64,000 bases of DNA from Chondrosia reniformis (GCA_947172415.1 OX359202.1:1800501-1864500), one strand, 5' to 3'. Numbered from the stretch's first letter, positions 11,701-24,100 are shown. Notes: generated by a model from the sequence alone, not told the origin. Program-made: numbers and translations.

Positions 11701-11880
11701 AAAGTTGCTTGCAAACAACTTGGTTGTGAAAGCAGTAGCCCCAGGGTAGAAAGATTCAAGGCCACAAATGAGAAGTGTCTGTCCATTTGTTGTACTGAAA
11801 ATGAAGATACTCTCCATGATTGCATCTTCAGTGGCCTTAATTCAATTGGGACCCAGTTGGACTATATATATTGCCAATGA
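5798..11880 (+). CDS. Secreted EMI - LCAT/PLA2G15-like lipase - SRCR fusion protein
   Basis: Proposed exons: 5798-5804, 5863-5953, 6475-6561, 7457-7497, 7754-7786, 9103-9238, 9648-9877, 10321-11106 (alternative start 10306), 11585-11880. All introns have GT/AG ends and phases match at every junction, giving 568 residues. Residues about 8-28 form a hydrophobic signal peptide. Residues about 31-75 resemble an EMI domain (RCCKYVV, TETCSLWGRC, YRIAYRVEQLC), but the usual terminal CCxGW is replaced by the lipase start. Residues about 80-468 are LCAT/lysosomal phospholipase A2-like: PIVIVPGLFGS, APFDWR, nucleophile motif VAHSLGG (Ser about 238), Asp in FGDGDGTV and His in AAHTPIV. Residues 471-568 are SRCR-like (VKIIGG, FNGSWYSVC, CKQLGC, CTENEDTLHDC). 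Known LCAT-family enzymes move or cleave acyl chains of phospholipids; here the enzyme is probably extracellular and tethered by its flanking modules (inference). Exons of 7, 33 and 41 bp make the 5' part easy for gene finders to miss. Confidence 0.85.
6040..6250 (+). repeat. Hammerhead repeat family 2 copy in intron 2 of the lipase gene
   Basis: At about 6065-6125: GAGUUA, CUGAUGU, AGGGUGGAAUUCGGCCA, GAAAC, AGCU, GUC, UGGCCC. The change of the last core base (CUGAUGA to CUGAUGU) and a weakened stem I suggest decay. The family 3' half follows to about 6250. Same strand as the host gene. Confidence 0.75.
7808..7832. repeat. TA dinucleotide microsatellite
   Basis: A run of at or ta units in the intron after the 33-bp exon of the lipase gene. 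Confidence 0.9.
7984..8236. mobile_element. Foldback MITE with caggatcaaat ends
   Basis: Inverted ends caggatcaaat and atttgatcctg. Internally several copies of gaaacctg or caggtttc occur in both orientations. It lies in an intron of the lipase gene and has no coding capacity. Confidence 0.7.
8465..8685 (-). repeat. Hammerhead repeat family 1, chimeric copy with inverted ends
   Basis: The left part matches the 4.5-kb copy, but after the core the right end is replaced by an inverted copy of the element's own left end (acaggcgtaatatccagagt). The core at 8612-8644 (minus strand) is perfect: CUGAUGA, GUCC/GGAC stem II with loop UAAUAA, GAAAC, AGCU, GUC. The stem I partner was lost in the rearrangement, so cleavage as a simple type I ribozyme is unlikely. 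Confidence 0.8.
8857..9002 (+). repeat. Foldback element with hammerhead-like core
   Basis: Arms begin ataagcaaataatcactgga and end with their imperfect reverse complement. At 8897-8960: CAAGUGACC pairs with GGUCACUUG as an outer stem I, and inside are CUGAUGA, GCUU/GGGC, AAAA, U, AGCU, GUC. GAAA has become AAAA, so this is likely a decayed ribozyme. It sits upstream of the VPGLFGS exon of the lipase gene, same strand. Confidence 0.65.
11141..11345 (-). repeat. Hammerhead repeat family 2 copy in last intron of the lipase gene
   Basis: Minus strand, about 11262-11316: GGGCCA, CUGAUGA, stem II arms, then AAAAC, AGCU, AUC, UGGCCC. Stem I GGGCCA/UGGCCC is fully Watson-Crick, whereas other copies have G-U at the same pair. 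Loss of G12 and GUC to AUC argue against activity. Confidence 0.75.
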
Positions 11881-13922
11881 ATTGACAGTACACAAGCACT
11901 GATGTGGTGATCTGCAGCTGGCATATACACATATACATCTAGAAACCATGCATTATAGCTTTTTCTGCTCTGAAAACATACATACAGTTCTTGTTGTATG
12001 CTGATTACGCACTTCAAATGCCATTAAATACATGTATTACATCAATCCTATATTCCTAATGAAATAATGTTGCTTGTGTATATACAATGGAGGGGAGTAT
12101 ACACGATGAAATTTTCAGATGTTGCTTGGCCAGCCAATTCAGTAATGATGAGTTACCTAGCAATATCAGAAGCTAATTATAGCAGAATTCCAGTGTTGCT
12201 GATGAGTTCATTCCACGAAAAAGGCTTCTATACAGCACACTGGTTTTACGACAATATTTTAAAAGACTTGTGGGCACTCTTTTTGCATAGTCTATATATA
12301 TATTATATATTTATAGTATGACAAGTATAGGGCAGCACCCAAGCTCATATATATGTAAATAATAATATATATATATTAAAGCTTTTAAAACACATATAAC
12401 TGCCAGCTGATCATGAGGGTGTGTGGCTGGTCACGAGGGTGAATCTCTGAGTGACTGGGTGTGGCCATGGATTAGAGCTTGAGAACTTCATTAGCCAGCT
12501 GGAATTGAAAGACAGATGTCACTTGTCAAAAATAATTACCAGACATTTTGAACCATGCAATCCAGGATCCTCATCAGTGGTAAATGATCTGGGGTATATA
12601 CAAAAGCATAGGTACGTACCGTAGTTCGGGAAATTTTCGTGGGAAAAATTTTCGTGGTCTGGGGGCTACCACGAAAATATATTACCACGAAAATTTATAT
12701 ACGTTACGTAATTACGATTGTTGCTGCTGGTACTTCGGACGAAAAGTGGGCCCTTTGGGTCGGGTAAACCGACCTTGCGCTGCAGGTATCGCAGTAGAGC
12801 CATTTTGGCCGCGCTCAACTGTGTTGCGTTTACATATACGTAGATTGTTCAACGTGTTATTATTCGTTGTTAAAAATATTTCGTGTGATAAATTTTCGTG
12901 GTTTGAGCCAACAACGAAAATAATTTAACAACGAAAATTTCCCGAATTACGGTATACACAAAACAAAGGGAGGGGGATGGGGGAGAAAAATTGGGCAGGA
13001 TAAACAGTATTGTTAGTCTGAGTGTATATCCTGTCAGTGTGTATCAGGTATTGCTCTTCTCCAATGATCTTAATTCCTTGAAAAATCAAAAAAACTGTGA
13101 GTAGCTTATTCATCGACTAGGAAGGCCATGACCATCTGTGTTAAGTATATACTCCAAAAACAGTATATATTGACTCTCTGCATGTAATGTAAAAAAGAAC
13201 TCTGTCGCTAGAGAGCAATAGCAATAGTGCATGACTTCCTTTACAAACGATCTTGGATTATTTTAAACAATGATTTGCAAGAGAATACATGTTTTCTCTT
13301 TATTCGTCTACTCAATTAGGACTGCTTCTGGGAAATATATATATATCATTCTTCATCATTAACCACATAAGTCTTTCTTTTGAATCATAGAATTAACTCA
13401 CCTGCCATACTCCAGCTTGCCAAAATACACTGTTCTATGAGTGGTGAGGTCATTATAAATGAGATTGATTGACTTGTAATACATTCCTAATTGCTTATTG
13501 CATCCTATCTATCCAGTATAACTACAGCTAGTGAAAACTCATGCTCCTCTAAGATGAACAGCACACATCAGTTTTTAAGACAATGAGGGCCACTTTGGAA
13601 TTATCATTTTAAGCGTCCACAAAATCTATTTTTATATTATTTGTTTAGATTTTTAGCATATTTTTGACACACACACACACACACACACACATATATGGCT
13701 CGTACAGAAATGTATGTATGCCTGTGATGTAATATCAAGCTGCAGATCACTGAATTTGAACTCATTGGGTACTTTCATAACATTACATGTACAAATGCTC
13801 TGACTCCACCTAATAAAGAAAGCTATTCTGTCATATACATATTTATGTAGCTAGAAAGCATATGAAAAGTAATAATATATATAAGGGGAAAATGTAAGAT
13901 GTCCTTAATTGAAGCACACTCC
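11881..13922. other. Intergenic region between the lipase and P450 genes
   Basis: The lipase and P450 gene A converge here. Contents: a decayed hammerhead-like stretch at about 12530-12585 (minus strand, CUGAUGA present, GAAA lost), the MITE at 12617-12954, and a CA microsatellite at 13668-13692. An open frame at 12067-12321 has no domain and I do not call it. Confidence 0.5.
12617..12954. mobile_element. MITE with ttcgggaaattttcgt termini
   Basis: Terminal inverted repeats taccgtagttcgggaaattt and its near reverse complement ending cccgaattacggta, plus subterminal repeats of ttttcgtgg/ccacgaaaa. A degenerate relative lies at 54673-54780 (tagcgggaaattttcgc). No coding capacity. Confidence 0.8.
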
Positions 13923-16900
13923 CTATCTTGCTTCAAACTTCACATGAACTCCCCCTTCAGCTCTCAAAATAGTCCCCATTACTGGTTTCAAAGGTACCTA
14001 AGCAAAAATAATGTCACACAAGCTGGAGTGGCTACCTAAAACACTAAACCAACACATAAGTATGAAAACCTCTCTCTCAAAGAAAACTAGGTAATTTAAA
14101 ATGAATATGTGTTCTTGGAATACCAAATCACCTTCATTGTTATAGGGCAAGTATGAAAACCTCCTAATATTACTTTACTAGCTTTGTAAACATTTAGAGA
14201 ATTTCTTTCTCAATCATAAATAATTTTGACTTCTGTATACAGTGAAAACCTCTCAATAACGGACAAGTTGGTGCAAAGGGACTTGTCCACTATTTGGAGG
14301 TTGTCCTTTACTGGGAGGTTTTCATAATAAAAGCTTTATAAATGTATACAATGCTATCTGAAACGGGTTCAGCCGTACGTACATTACTTCGTTAGTACAT
14401 TCAAGATTAGCCAATAGGACGCTTTTACTTCGTTAACAGCTCGGTAATACTCGGTGAAAGGCGTCCCTCGTTACATACGGAAATCGTTCAGTTTTTCTGA
14501 CTGTAACCGTAGCTAGACAAGGCCCTCTTTGTCCGTTAAAAGAGTTTTTTGTATTACAAAAAGTCCTTGGGCTCAGGCAGAGTGTCCGTTATCCGGAATT
14601 CAGAGGTTGTCCGCTATTCGGGAGTTGCTAATGTACTAATTGTATACAAAAATAAGTTGGTACATTGCATGTTGTCCGTTATACGGAGACTGTCAGCTAT
14701 TAGGAGTGTCCGTTAATAGAGGTTTTACTGTATTAGGATAGTTGTCCATGACAATATTCATTAAATTGAATGCTATAAACATCTATAACATATAACTACT
14801 ACACATGTACCGTATGTACATTCCCTAAGTGCTACAAATTTTGGGCACATAATATGTACGTATATGTAATTCACATATGCAGGGAAAAAGGAAATATACT
14901 TGTGGTAAAAAATGGCCAAACCTTTGTTTCTGGGGCAAGAAGTATCTTATATTTGCTGACTACTTCAATGAGGGCCATTTTGGCCTCCAAATATGCAAGT
15001 CTCATTCCAATACAGCTTCTTGGGCCTGAGCCAAAAGTCAAGAAGGAACAGGAATGGCGATTTGCTTTGTTTTCTTGATTGAACCTGTACAAGGGGATGA
15101 TAACAATGGCTTGTAAATATCTGGAAGGACCTAACAGATCTGTAAGTTAGAGCATGTCCAGCTGAGAGTTTACATCTAATTAAATAAATGTGCTAGAATA
15201 CACTAAAACAATGTCATATTGGTTAGCCTTGCATGGCAAATATGACTGTCATATTGTGATTGTTCTAACCTTTCAGGGTCAAAAGTTTCTGGATCTGGCC
15301 AAATCTCTGGATCACGCTGAACACAGTAAATAGGAATCATTATTGCTGCACCCTTCTTGAACGGAATACCATTAAGTACAATATCTTCATTGCATATCCT
15401 TGCAGTGCTACATGGAAGGTCAAATATAAATCTGTAACTCCTCCATTTTAACATACCTCAAAAAGTTAAGTTGTCAATAAAAGCCTCTTGAAATGGACTC
15501 CTTAGAGTGATGGGGAATTGTTCTTACTCACCAATTATCCTTAGCTATATACAGTTCATACTGTATGTCTATAGTGTACATATAGTTGCCTCATAACACT
15601 TGATACTGAGTAGAGTGTTATGATTCTTGGTTAGAACTATGCACTACAGTTACAATATATACAGTTAGCTTGTTTTCATTAGTTCTACCGGCTATATTGT
15701 CATACGTACATATATGTATGTAGTTCTACGTACATCTGTATACTCCTACCTTGTCCATAAATAATCATTCTGCAAGTCATAGTACTACACTACACATTGA
15801 TTATTTAAAGGTTACTTCTTCAAAGTTGCTAATTTATATTTCTTATCTAAACTCGTACCTCCCTCAGCTGTTTAATGTCTAACTCACGCTGGTCCTACGG
15901 GGAAAAGTCTCAGAACTTCATTAAAAACCATATCCAGGTAGTCTATACTGTGAGTTGCTTCATAGAGAGTTGATTCCTACGTATATTCAATTATTACCAA
16001 ATATTAAGATACTCCTATACGTATGAATATCTGTAAGGTCTATACTGCTGACATACTGGATTCTTAGAAAAGTATTTCCTGATCTCTTCAGCCAGTTTTT
16101 CTTGGATATCAGGATGAGAAGCTAGTAAACCGGTAGTAAATGTGAGAGCAGAGCTTGTGGTCTCATAGCCAGCAACTAGAAATCCAACGGATTCTGCTAT
16201 AATTTCTCCATCTGACAAAGCTCTGTTTGAATCACCATCACCTGCTTCAATCATCAAGCCAAGTAGATCAGAGTTCTGAAACAAATTTAAAGACATACGT
16301 ATCATACAAAGTGTGTATAACAAGTAATTCAAACAAGCATTTTGTTTTTTTATCGTGACATCACTAAAATCATTTACACAACATATATACTGACCTAGTA
16401 TATGTATATGACTAATCAAAGTGATAATAAAAGTAATTAAAATCATCCTCAAACATCATAAAGAGGAAAAAACGAAAGAAGCAATTGCTGGTAATCGAAC
16501 CCAGGACAGCTGTAGTGCTCTGCCACTGAGCTGCAACTGCTACAGCCTGCCTCCTTCATGTTCATAACATTTTTAACACTAAAGCTTCATTTGGATGGGA
16601 TCTCAGTTTTGAAAGAGCAGAGATTAATCACTGTCTCAATCTCCTGTTTTTTTTGGAGTTGAGACTGAATTTTAACTGTGTTTGATCATATTAATATGTA
16701 CGTATATATGTATGTAGTTGCTATTATAATCATAAACTTTGAACTTTGATGTATCACTTACAGTATTGCTCTCTCCATTAAGAGCTCTTCTTGATTTTAT
16801 TATCTCCTGACTGGCCTCAGCCAGGTAGTCCATGGCATCACCCAGGACAACAGTTCGAAACAGATAGCGAAATAGAGGTTTCAACTTAGGGAATGAAACT

Positions 16901-19900
16901 GTATAGAGTAATACGTAGTTTAGATTACACTTAGTATGTTCTACTAAACAGTGGTGATTAGTACTTATATACACACATAACATATAGAAGCCAAAATATT
17001 CTAATCTTGATCTTTAGGAAAGATTACTTATTAAGACATTAACACTTGGCCCCAGCTAATAAAACGATTTATGAAACTTTAAAATTTGGATACTTTTTAG
17101 GGGCTATAGGCCTGTAGGCTTTCATTTTGCGATTCATTTGCATGGCTTGATATTACGGAAACACATGCATACAGTATGTCGTATACATAATAGTTCATAC
17201 ACAATTATTATAACACTTAATATATACATGTATGTATTTGAAAATCTCAAGGTGTGGTAAGCCTAAATCATCTTTAGACAAGTTTTATTTCCTTTCTCTT
17301 ACCGTTCTATGAATTTTGAGGAATCATAAAGACTACTACTGTAGAAGGTATTAAGGCTAACTAAGTGGCCATGTAATTTGAATGCAGGGAACAGCAGATC
17401 CATAAATATTAACTATTAGAAACAGTTGGTTATTCAACTTTAATGACAGAATTTTATTATCTTTGGGAAGACAATTGTTATTCGTGTGATTGTACAAACT
17501 ATTAGTTATGCAGCGATTTTGTTTACCTCCTAGAAACAGCAAAGCTCTAGCAATCCTGCTTGATTGCTCTCCTTCACCTGTTAAGGAACCGAATATCTTC
17601 ACAGCCGAGTCCAGTAATTTTCCTCCCTTGCCATTCTGCACATCTACAGCTCTTCCAAAAGCAGTTGATAGAATAACCTCCATAGTCATCTTGTTATACA
17701 TTCTACGTATGTACGTACATAGAGAAATACTTATAAATGTATCCTTAAAATATTTGTATTGTATTACATTTTATGCAATATACACTGACTTTAAAGCATC
17801 CACCGTTTCACCACTGGATGCAAAGCAACTTATCTTGCTACAAAGACGTTCAGTACTCTCCTTAATTAAGGATTCCATCTAAAATACAGCAAGTAAAATA
17901 AATTATAAATAAACGCAAAACAAATGGTTTTGCAATTTATATAGAGTTTGTAGATAGACAGAAAATCACATTTTAACCACTATTGCAAGGCCCTGATTAT
18001 TAGCTAATTCTGATAACTCAAATATCACTAATTAGTATGGATACAGATACGTAGTTGTAGCTAACATTAGAGGGAAACATGAATTGAGCACTGCTATGGC
18101 AATTGTAGCTCAGTGGCAGAGCACTGGTGGTTATAATCAGCTGTCTGGGGTTATATTCACAGTAATTGCTTCTTTTGTGTTTTTCTCTCTGCTGCTTGTA
18201 GTTTTATGTATTATTTGATTGTGTACATACATACGTACGTATGTGTGTACAAGAGCTCATTAACAAACACCTTCACATGCAGGAGATAGCTTAAGCACCA
18301 AATGTAGTCAAATTAAGGATTTATAAATTATCTAATACCAATTGCAGGAGAGAGTGGCATTATCAGACAACCACAACCATTTTATTAAAGAGGTTGGTTT
18401 AAATAGCCAAACATACCAACTTCATCTTATGTCCACTGAATGCTGGTGTAAGAATTCGTCTTCTCTTCTTCCACGAGTCTCCTTGGATGGCAAATAAAGC
18501 ACCGTACTCCTTGCCATCAAGTCTGGTAGTTATTAGGCCATTACCTTGCTAAACAGTTTTCAGACACATAATTATAGTTAAATCCAGATCTATCATATTA
18601 CAATAAATCATATTAAGGGTTTCTATTTGCCATTGATATTCTATCATTATAATGATATGTAATTAAAAGGAAACACAACAAGGAATCAAAATTAAATCTG
18701 ATAGACTGATTAGTGATGATACGTACATGTACATTGAGTGAGTAATACGTATACAAACATATCAGCACAGTCATAATCAGGGCTGTAGCAAGCATATTTG
18801 GACTGCTCAGGCCAGAAAGAGGTCAGGACATACACTGTAAGGTGGGACATTGGCAGCTACTTTGGCCTAGAAATAGGCATGATCATTGGCCCAAGTGGTC
18901 ATCTGCCAAATTACACAGAATTATTTGGAGAGGCTAAAGAGGCAATATTCTGAAGTCATGGCCGACTCTGTGAATGTGTGAAGGAGAAAACTCTTGTATC
19001 CTCATCCAAAGCTCTCACTAGGTTTAGTTCCATATAGGTCTTTATTCTAAAGTATATGTAGCATGTAAGAAGAATTGTATTAGATTATTTATGCATGTGT
19101 GGAGAATCAAATAGTAAAGCTGGACCATCTGGATGGCTTGCTACAACATTTGTGAGTCCTGCCAGTATAAACCACAGACATTGCACACATACTACTAAGT
19201 ACTGCCAGTCTATTAGCAGCACAGTATTGTGGTATGGTATTTTAATTGTTTACTTAAGCACTACTTTGTACACCTACTCTCTAATGTCACTATATATACC
19301 AAATACAAAAACAGGATTTAAATAATATCTCAAGGGGGGGAGATATACAAGTCTTGAGGGGGCAACCTCGGACAGTATTGTTTGCTATTGAATAAAGGGG
19401 ACAAAATATTTTTAAAAATATAAAATATTTTTATTTTTAAAAAGGAGCAATTGCCCCTTCTACTACCAATTCTCCCACCTTTAAGAACATTAAGGTTGGT
19501 GGAGCAATTGCCCCTTCTACTACCAATTCTCCCACCTTTAAGAACATTAAGGTTGGTGGTGATATATTTTATTATACAGTACATACAGTAATGAATAATA
19601 CAATTGTACTCACAGTTCGATCAGTAAAGTTATCAGAATGTTTGACAGTTATCAGTTTTAACAAGTCAAGGTCTTTAGTAATAAAGAAACTCAAATTTCC
19701 AAAGTACAACCTGTATGAAAAGTAATACAATTGAAAAATGAGAGCATAAATTACATTGTAACCATGTTTCTATTACACCATACACAACTATGAGTATTAG
19801 CTTATATGTATCTAGCAAAGGATCAAAAAGACTGGGCAATTTGACAAATTAGAAATGTAAATAGGTCATAATTATATACATCTGTGGCTTCATGGCTAGA

Positions 19901-20469
19901 GCAGTAACCTGACATATTTCATTTAACTCATATACTCATTAGCACTACTTTGATTTTGAAATATTTTCATCTATGTAGCTTGTATATGAAATTCTCTATA
20001 GCAGTGGTTTCATGGGTAGAGCATTACTACACGTACCCAAATGTTGGTCCATACTCTTCAAATGCAGAGCTAATATACTTTGATAGATTAAACTGAAGAT
20101 AGAATAGACAGAAAGTAGTTAATAGACATACCTTAGACTGGTAACTTACATTGTACTTCTTTAATAGATCTAGGTTTCCGATTACTGGTTTTGGAGTGGG
20201 TCCAGGAATCCCAAGCTGCTTAAAGTACTGATGGGGCTTGTAGATGTAACTGGAGGAAAATCGAATAGGAGTAATCATTATTGATATTAGACTCGCAAAT
20301 GAGGTTATTTACAGCCACTAATATAGCAAGGAAATGTAGCAATGCTTTCAAGTCTGCTATCAAAATCTCTTGTAATTTACTTGTAGTAGACGAAGGTAGC
20401 ACTTAGCAAACCCAAAATCAGTAGCAAGATGATAGTCGAAACATTCAGCATAGCGAATACACCATCCAT
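13923..20469 (-). CDS. Cytochrome P450 gene A (clan 3-like), 13 exons
   Basis: Exons (minus strand): 20381-20469, 20150-20249, 20037-20092, 19614-19710, 18417-18548, 17790-17878, 17527-17702, 16762-16898, 16057-16275, 15888-15976, 15270-15407, 14922-15084, 13923-13997. They join in phase to 519 residues, normal for a microsomal P450. Start MDGVFAMLNV leads into an N-terminal membrane anchor, then LGIPGPTPKPVIGN. Helix C is WKKRRRILTPAF, helix I AGYETT (about 327-332), ExxR is EVLR (385-388), then DPERF and the haem loop FGSGPRSCIG with Cys about 465. A monooxygenase of endoplasmic reticulum membranes; substrate unknown. The haem-loop text GPRSCIGMRLA resembles CYP3-clan enzymes. Introns hold a pogo-like MITE and two tRNA-like SINE pieces that gene B lacks. 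Confidence 0.92.
14240..14730. mobile_element. Pogo/Tigger-like non-autonomous element in P450 A intron
   Basis: Ends cagtgaaaacctc and gaggttttactg flanked by TA target duplications, with several internal copies of tgtccgttat-type text. About 490 bp, non-coding. It lies between exons 12 and 13 of P450 gene A; gene B has only about 90 bp there. Confidence 0.85.
16481..16540 (-). repeat. tRNA-derived SINE head, truncated
   Basis: The minus strand reads as a tRNA-like fold: acceptor arms GCAGTTG/CAATTGC, D stem GCTC/GAGC, T-loop text GGGTTCGATT. The anticodon arm is about 11 nt too short, so it is not a working tRNA. Located in an intron of P450 gene A. Confidence 0.65.
18099..18169 (+). repeat. 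tRNA-like SINE head with UUA in the anticodon position
   Basis: A 71-nt cloverleaf can be drawn: acceptor GCAATTG/TAATTGC, D arm GCTC/GAGC, anticodon stem CTGGT/ATCAG around loop GGTTATA. The T arm is poorly paired and U33 is replaced, so I read it as a SINE head related to 16481-16540. Following text (tgcttcttttgtgtttttct) matches the minus-strand copy. Confidence 0.6.
18955..19090 (+). repeat. Hammerhead repeat family 2, 3' fragment
   Basis: Contains the family 3' half (aaaactcttgtatcctcatc, aaagctctcactaggtttag, ataggtctttattc) but only remnants of the ribozyme part. Lies in an intron of P450 gene A. Confidence 0.65.
19444..19557. repeat. 57-bp direct duplication
   Basis: Two adjacent copies of a 57-bp unit starting ggagcaattgccccttctac, essentially identical, in an intron of P450 gene A. 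Confidence 0.9.
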
Positions 20470-20523
20470 CTTGTTGCTATATGCTATAAGGCATTTCGCA
20501 CTATTGCTGACGTAATCTTTGCG

Positions 20524-20723
20524 TCGGTTGCCGTTTCCAGCTCGCTAATCATGATCCAGCAGCCGTTTTCCAGCTTGCTAATCATGATCCAGCAGCCGTT
20601 TCCAGCTTGCTAATCATGATCCAGCAGCCGCTTCCAGCACGATCCAGCAGCCGTTTCCAGCACGCCGTTCTAATCATGATCCAGCAGCGTTTCCAGCTTG
20701 CTAATCATGATCCAGCAGCCAGT
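20524..20723. repeat. Promoter-proximal minisatellite upstream of P450 A
   Basis: About six imperfect units of roughly 30 bp built on gctaatcatgatccagcagc and cgtttccagctt, starting about 55 bp upstream of the gene A start codon. The corresponding region of gene B (after 25760) lacks it. atcatgat palindromes recur in each unit. Confidence 0.85.
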
Positions 20724-21149
20724 AGTTCTGATGTGGGAGATTGATAAATCATATGGAGAAATTATATATAAGTAATAAGTATATACTGGCTGATGTAATC
20801 GTGATCATATCTAATATACTTAATACAGTATGCAATTTAGGATATTTATTGCAATATATAATTGGACTGTATACGTACACCAATTAGAATTTAAATATCT
20901 GCCATAAAGTATATATAAATAGGTCAATTATATATGAGTGTCTGTCAATGGAAGTAGGTATAGTTGTATTTTAGTACAATAAAGTCAATCTTCATAAGTG
21001 GATCATCATCAAAGGACTTAGGTACATCAAAAATATAGATGGAAATTAAGTGAATGATTATAGCCACTGTGCTACCACAGGTGTTTAAAAACATATGAAA
21101 ACTGATGCAACGGAAAAATATGTATGTTTTGGTTGATAAAGCCCTGGTT

Positions 21150-24100
21150 TTATCTTGCTTCAAACTTCACATACACTCCTTCAGCTCTGAGAATGGCACC
21201 TAACACCGCCTTCAGAGGTACCTGCAATATAATAGACATTGTAGCTTATACTCTAAAGAGGTCAAAGACATCACAGAATACGTAAACATAAAACTAGTAG
21301 TAGCCAAACCTTTGTTTCTGGGGCAAGAAGTATCTTATATTTGCTGATTACTTCAATGAGGGCCATTTTGGCCTCCAAATATGCAAGTCTCATTCCAATA
21401 CAGCTTCTTGGGCCAGAGCCAAAAGTCAAGAAGGAACATGCATGGCGATTTGCTTTGTTTTCTTGATTGAACCTGTACAAGGAGATGATAACAATGGCTT
21501 GTAAATATCTGGAAGGACCTAACAGATCTGTAAGTTAGAGCATGTCCAGCTGAGAGTTTACATCTAATTAAATAAATGTGCTAGAATACACTAAAACAAT
21601 ATCATATTGGTTAGCCTTGCATGGCAAATATGACTGTCATATTGTGATTGTTCTAACCTTTCAGGGTCAAAAGTTTCTGGATCTGGCCAAATCTCTGGAT
21701 CATGCTGAACACAGTAAATAGGAATCATTACGGTTACACCCTTCTTGAACGGAATACCATTAAGTACAATATCTTCATTGCATATCCTTGCAGTGCTACA
21801 TGAAAAGTGAAGTACGTATAAATATATTGTTCACACAAACAGTGATCTATGATACTCTTGTCTACACTTTGCCTAACTCACACTGTTCCTACTGGGAAAA
21901 GTCTCAGAGCTTCATTAAAAACCAAATCCAGGTAGTCTATACTGTGAGTTGCTTCATAGAGAGTTGAGTCCTATATTCAATTATTACCAAATATTAAGAT
22001 ACTCCTATACGTATGAATATCTGTAAGGTCTATACTGCTGACATACTGGATTCTTAGAAAAGTATTTCCTGATCTCTTCAGCCAGTCTTTCTTGGATATC
22101 AGGATGAGAAGCTAGTAAACCGGTAGTAAATGTGAGAGCAGAGCTTGTGGTCTCATAGCCAGCAACTAGAAATCCAATGGATTCTGCTATAATGTCTCCA
22201 TCTGACAAAGCTCTGTTTGAATCACCGTCACCTGCTTCAATCATCAAGCCAAGTAGATCAGAGTTCTGAAACAAAGACGTATACAAGTATATATTACATA
22301 GACAATTTATTTCAGTCAATACAACTAATTACTGTAGTTGTAATATTTCCTACAACTTTTTTATTCTAATGAAATTGTACCATACCGACATTTATATTAA
22401 AATTTTTATATCACTTTGATATAAAGGGTATGTCAATGTCTGGATGTGATCCAGAATGCTTGTAGCATACATTATCTAGATCTGCCCCGCTACAACTGGG
22501 AAGGGCAGTTACATTGTAATTACAGGTACGTATACACACTCAGTATATTATGCATGTATACGTACATGTAGAAATGCAATTACACCTGGGATGTATCATG
22601 AACTTTGAACTTTGATGTACCACTTACAGTATTGCTCTCTCCATTAAGAGCTCTTCTTGATTTTATTATCTCCTGACTGGCCTCAGCCAGGTAGTCCATG
22701 GCATCACCCAGGACAACAGTTTGAAACAGATAGCGAAATAGAGGTTTCAGCTTAGGGAATGAAGCTAAACACAATAAGATATATGTAAGTATCCTCATCA
22801 ATCGACTCTGAAGTTTACCCCGCCCACTCTCCTGCACGAGGAGCACCAAAAGCATTGGTGGAACCGAAGTTCATTTGATGAGAACCAGAGTCTCTGAAGG
22901 AGATGGTTGAACCATAGAGAGGTCTTTGTCTTTATTTGTACTCACCAATATGGCATACAATGGAAGTTTACGTGGCTACTCCGCTCATACACATGCACTC
23001 CCAAAAACTAAAAAGCTTGTGGTTTCCTCATCAGCAGATAAACCACTTATATGGCCTGGGCAAACTACGTACATATGTATATGTACATCAAGGTCCACAA
23101 TAAAAGAAGATACCTTAATAACTTATTAATTAATTACTTAATACAATATATGTATGTGTAATTAATTAAAAAGTATACATACATATGGCAGACATTATAC
23201 ATACGTATATAGGTACAACTTGTTAAAATTGTGTAGCATGGAGACTTTAGGAAGAAACATGTCACATCTTTTACTGCACGATTGCTAGAAACACACCCTT
23301 AAACCGTCAACTTACCTGTGAGGATATTCAAAGTTCCAGCTATCCTGCTTGCTTGCTCTCCTTCACCTGTTAAGGAACCGAATATCTTCACAGCCGAGTC
23401 CAGTAATTTTGCTCCCTTGCCATTCTGCACATCTAGAGCTCTTCCAAAAGCAGTTGATAGAATAACCTCTAATGTCATCTTGTTATACATCCTACGTATG
23501 TACATAGAGAAATACTTATAAATGTATCCTTAAAATATTTGTATTGTATTACATTTTACGCAATATACACTGACTTTAAAGTATCCACCGTTTCACCACT
23601 TGATGCAAAGCCACTTATCTTGCTACAAAGACGTTCAGTACTCTCCTTAATTAAGGATTCCATCTAAAATACAGGAAGTGAACTTAAATAAACAAATTTC
23701 TGAACACAAATAACTTGAATGAATGCCCTTGAAGTAAAGCATTTGGTGATAATATATAAAATGAATAGGCAGCTGGCCAGTAAAAATAATTATCACATGA
23801 TGACGTCATACATCAAAGGGAAAGGTGTGCAGGTAAACGGGTTACCAGCACTGCCAGCAACATGTAAGCGCCCCTAACACCTCCTTATATGGCTTTAAGG
23901 CGGAACAGCCCCCACGCATCTTCCATATATGGCTAGCAACACAAACACACTAATTACAAATCAATCAGCACTTTCAAAGGTCAAGTACAGAACAGTATAA
24001 AAGTAGCGCATTTGTAGAGCGATTAATTTGGCGATAAACCACTTATTACACGCTCTCAATAACATATAGCGTATTTACTGCACTCGCCCTTGGGTGCTTT

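Noticed and set aside
12067-12321. 84-codon ORF downstream of the lipase gene
   Set aside because: No domain, no splice partners, and AT-rich composition ending in a TA run.
12530-12585. Another hammerhead ribozyme (minus strand, CUGAUGA with UACCA/UGGUA stem I)
   Set aside because: GAAA is replaced and stem III cannot form, so it is at best a relic; not counted as a ribozyme.
18099-18169. Functional tRNA gene
   Set aside because: Poor T arm, non-standard loop bases and association with SINE-like 3' text.
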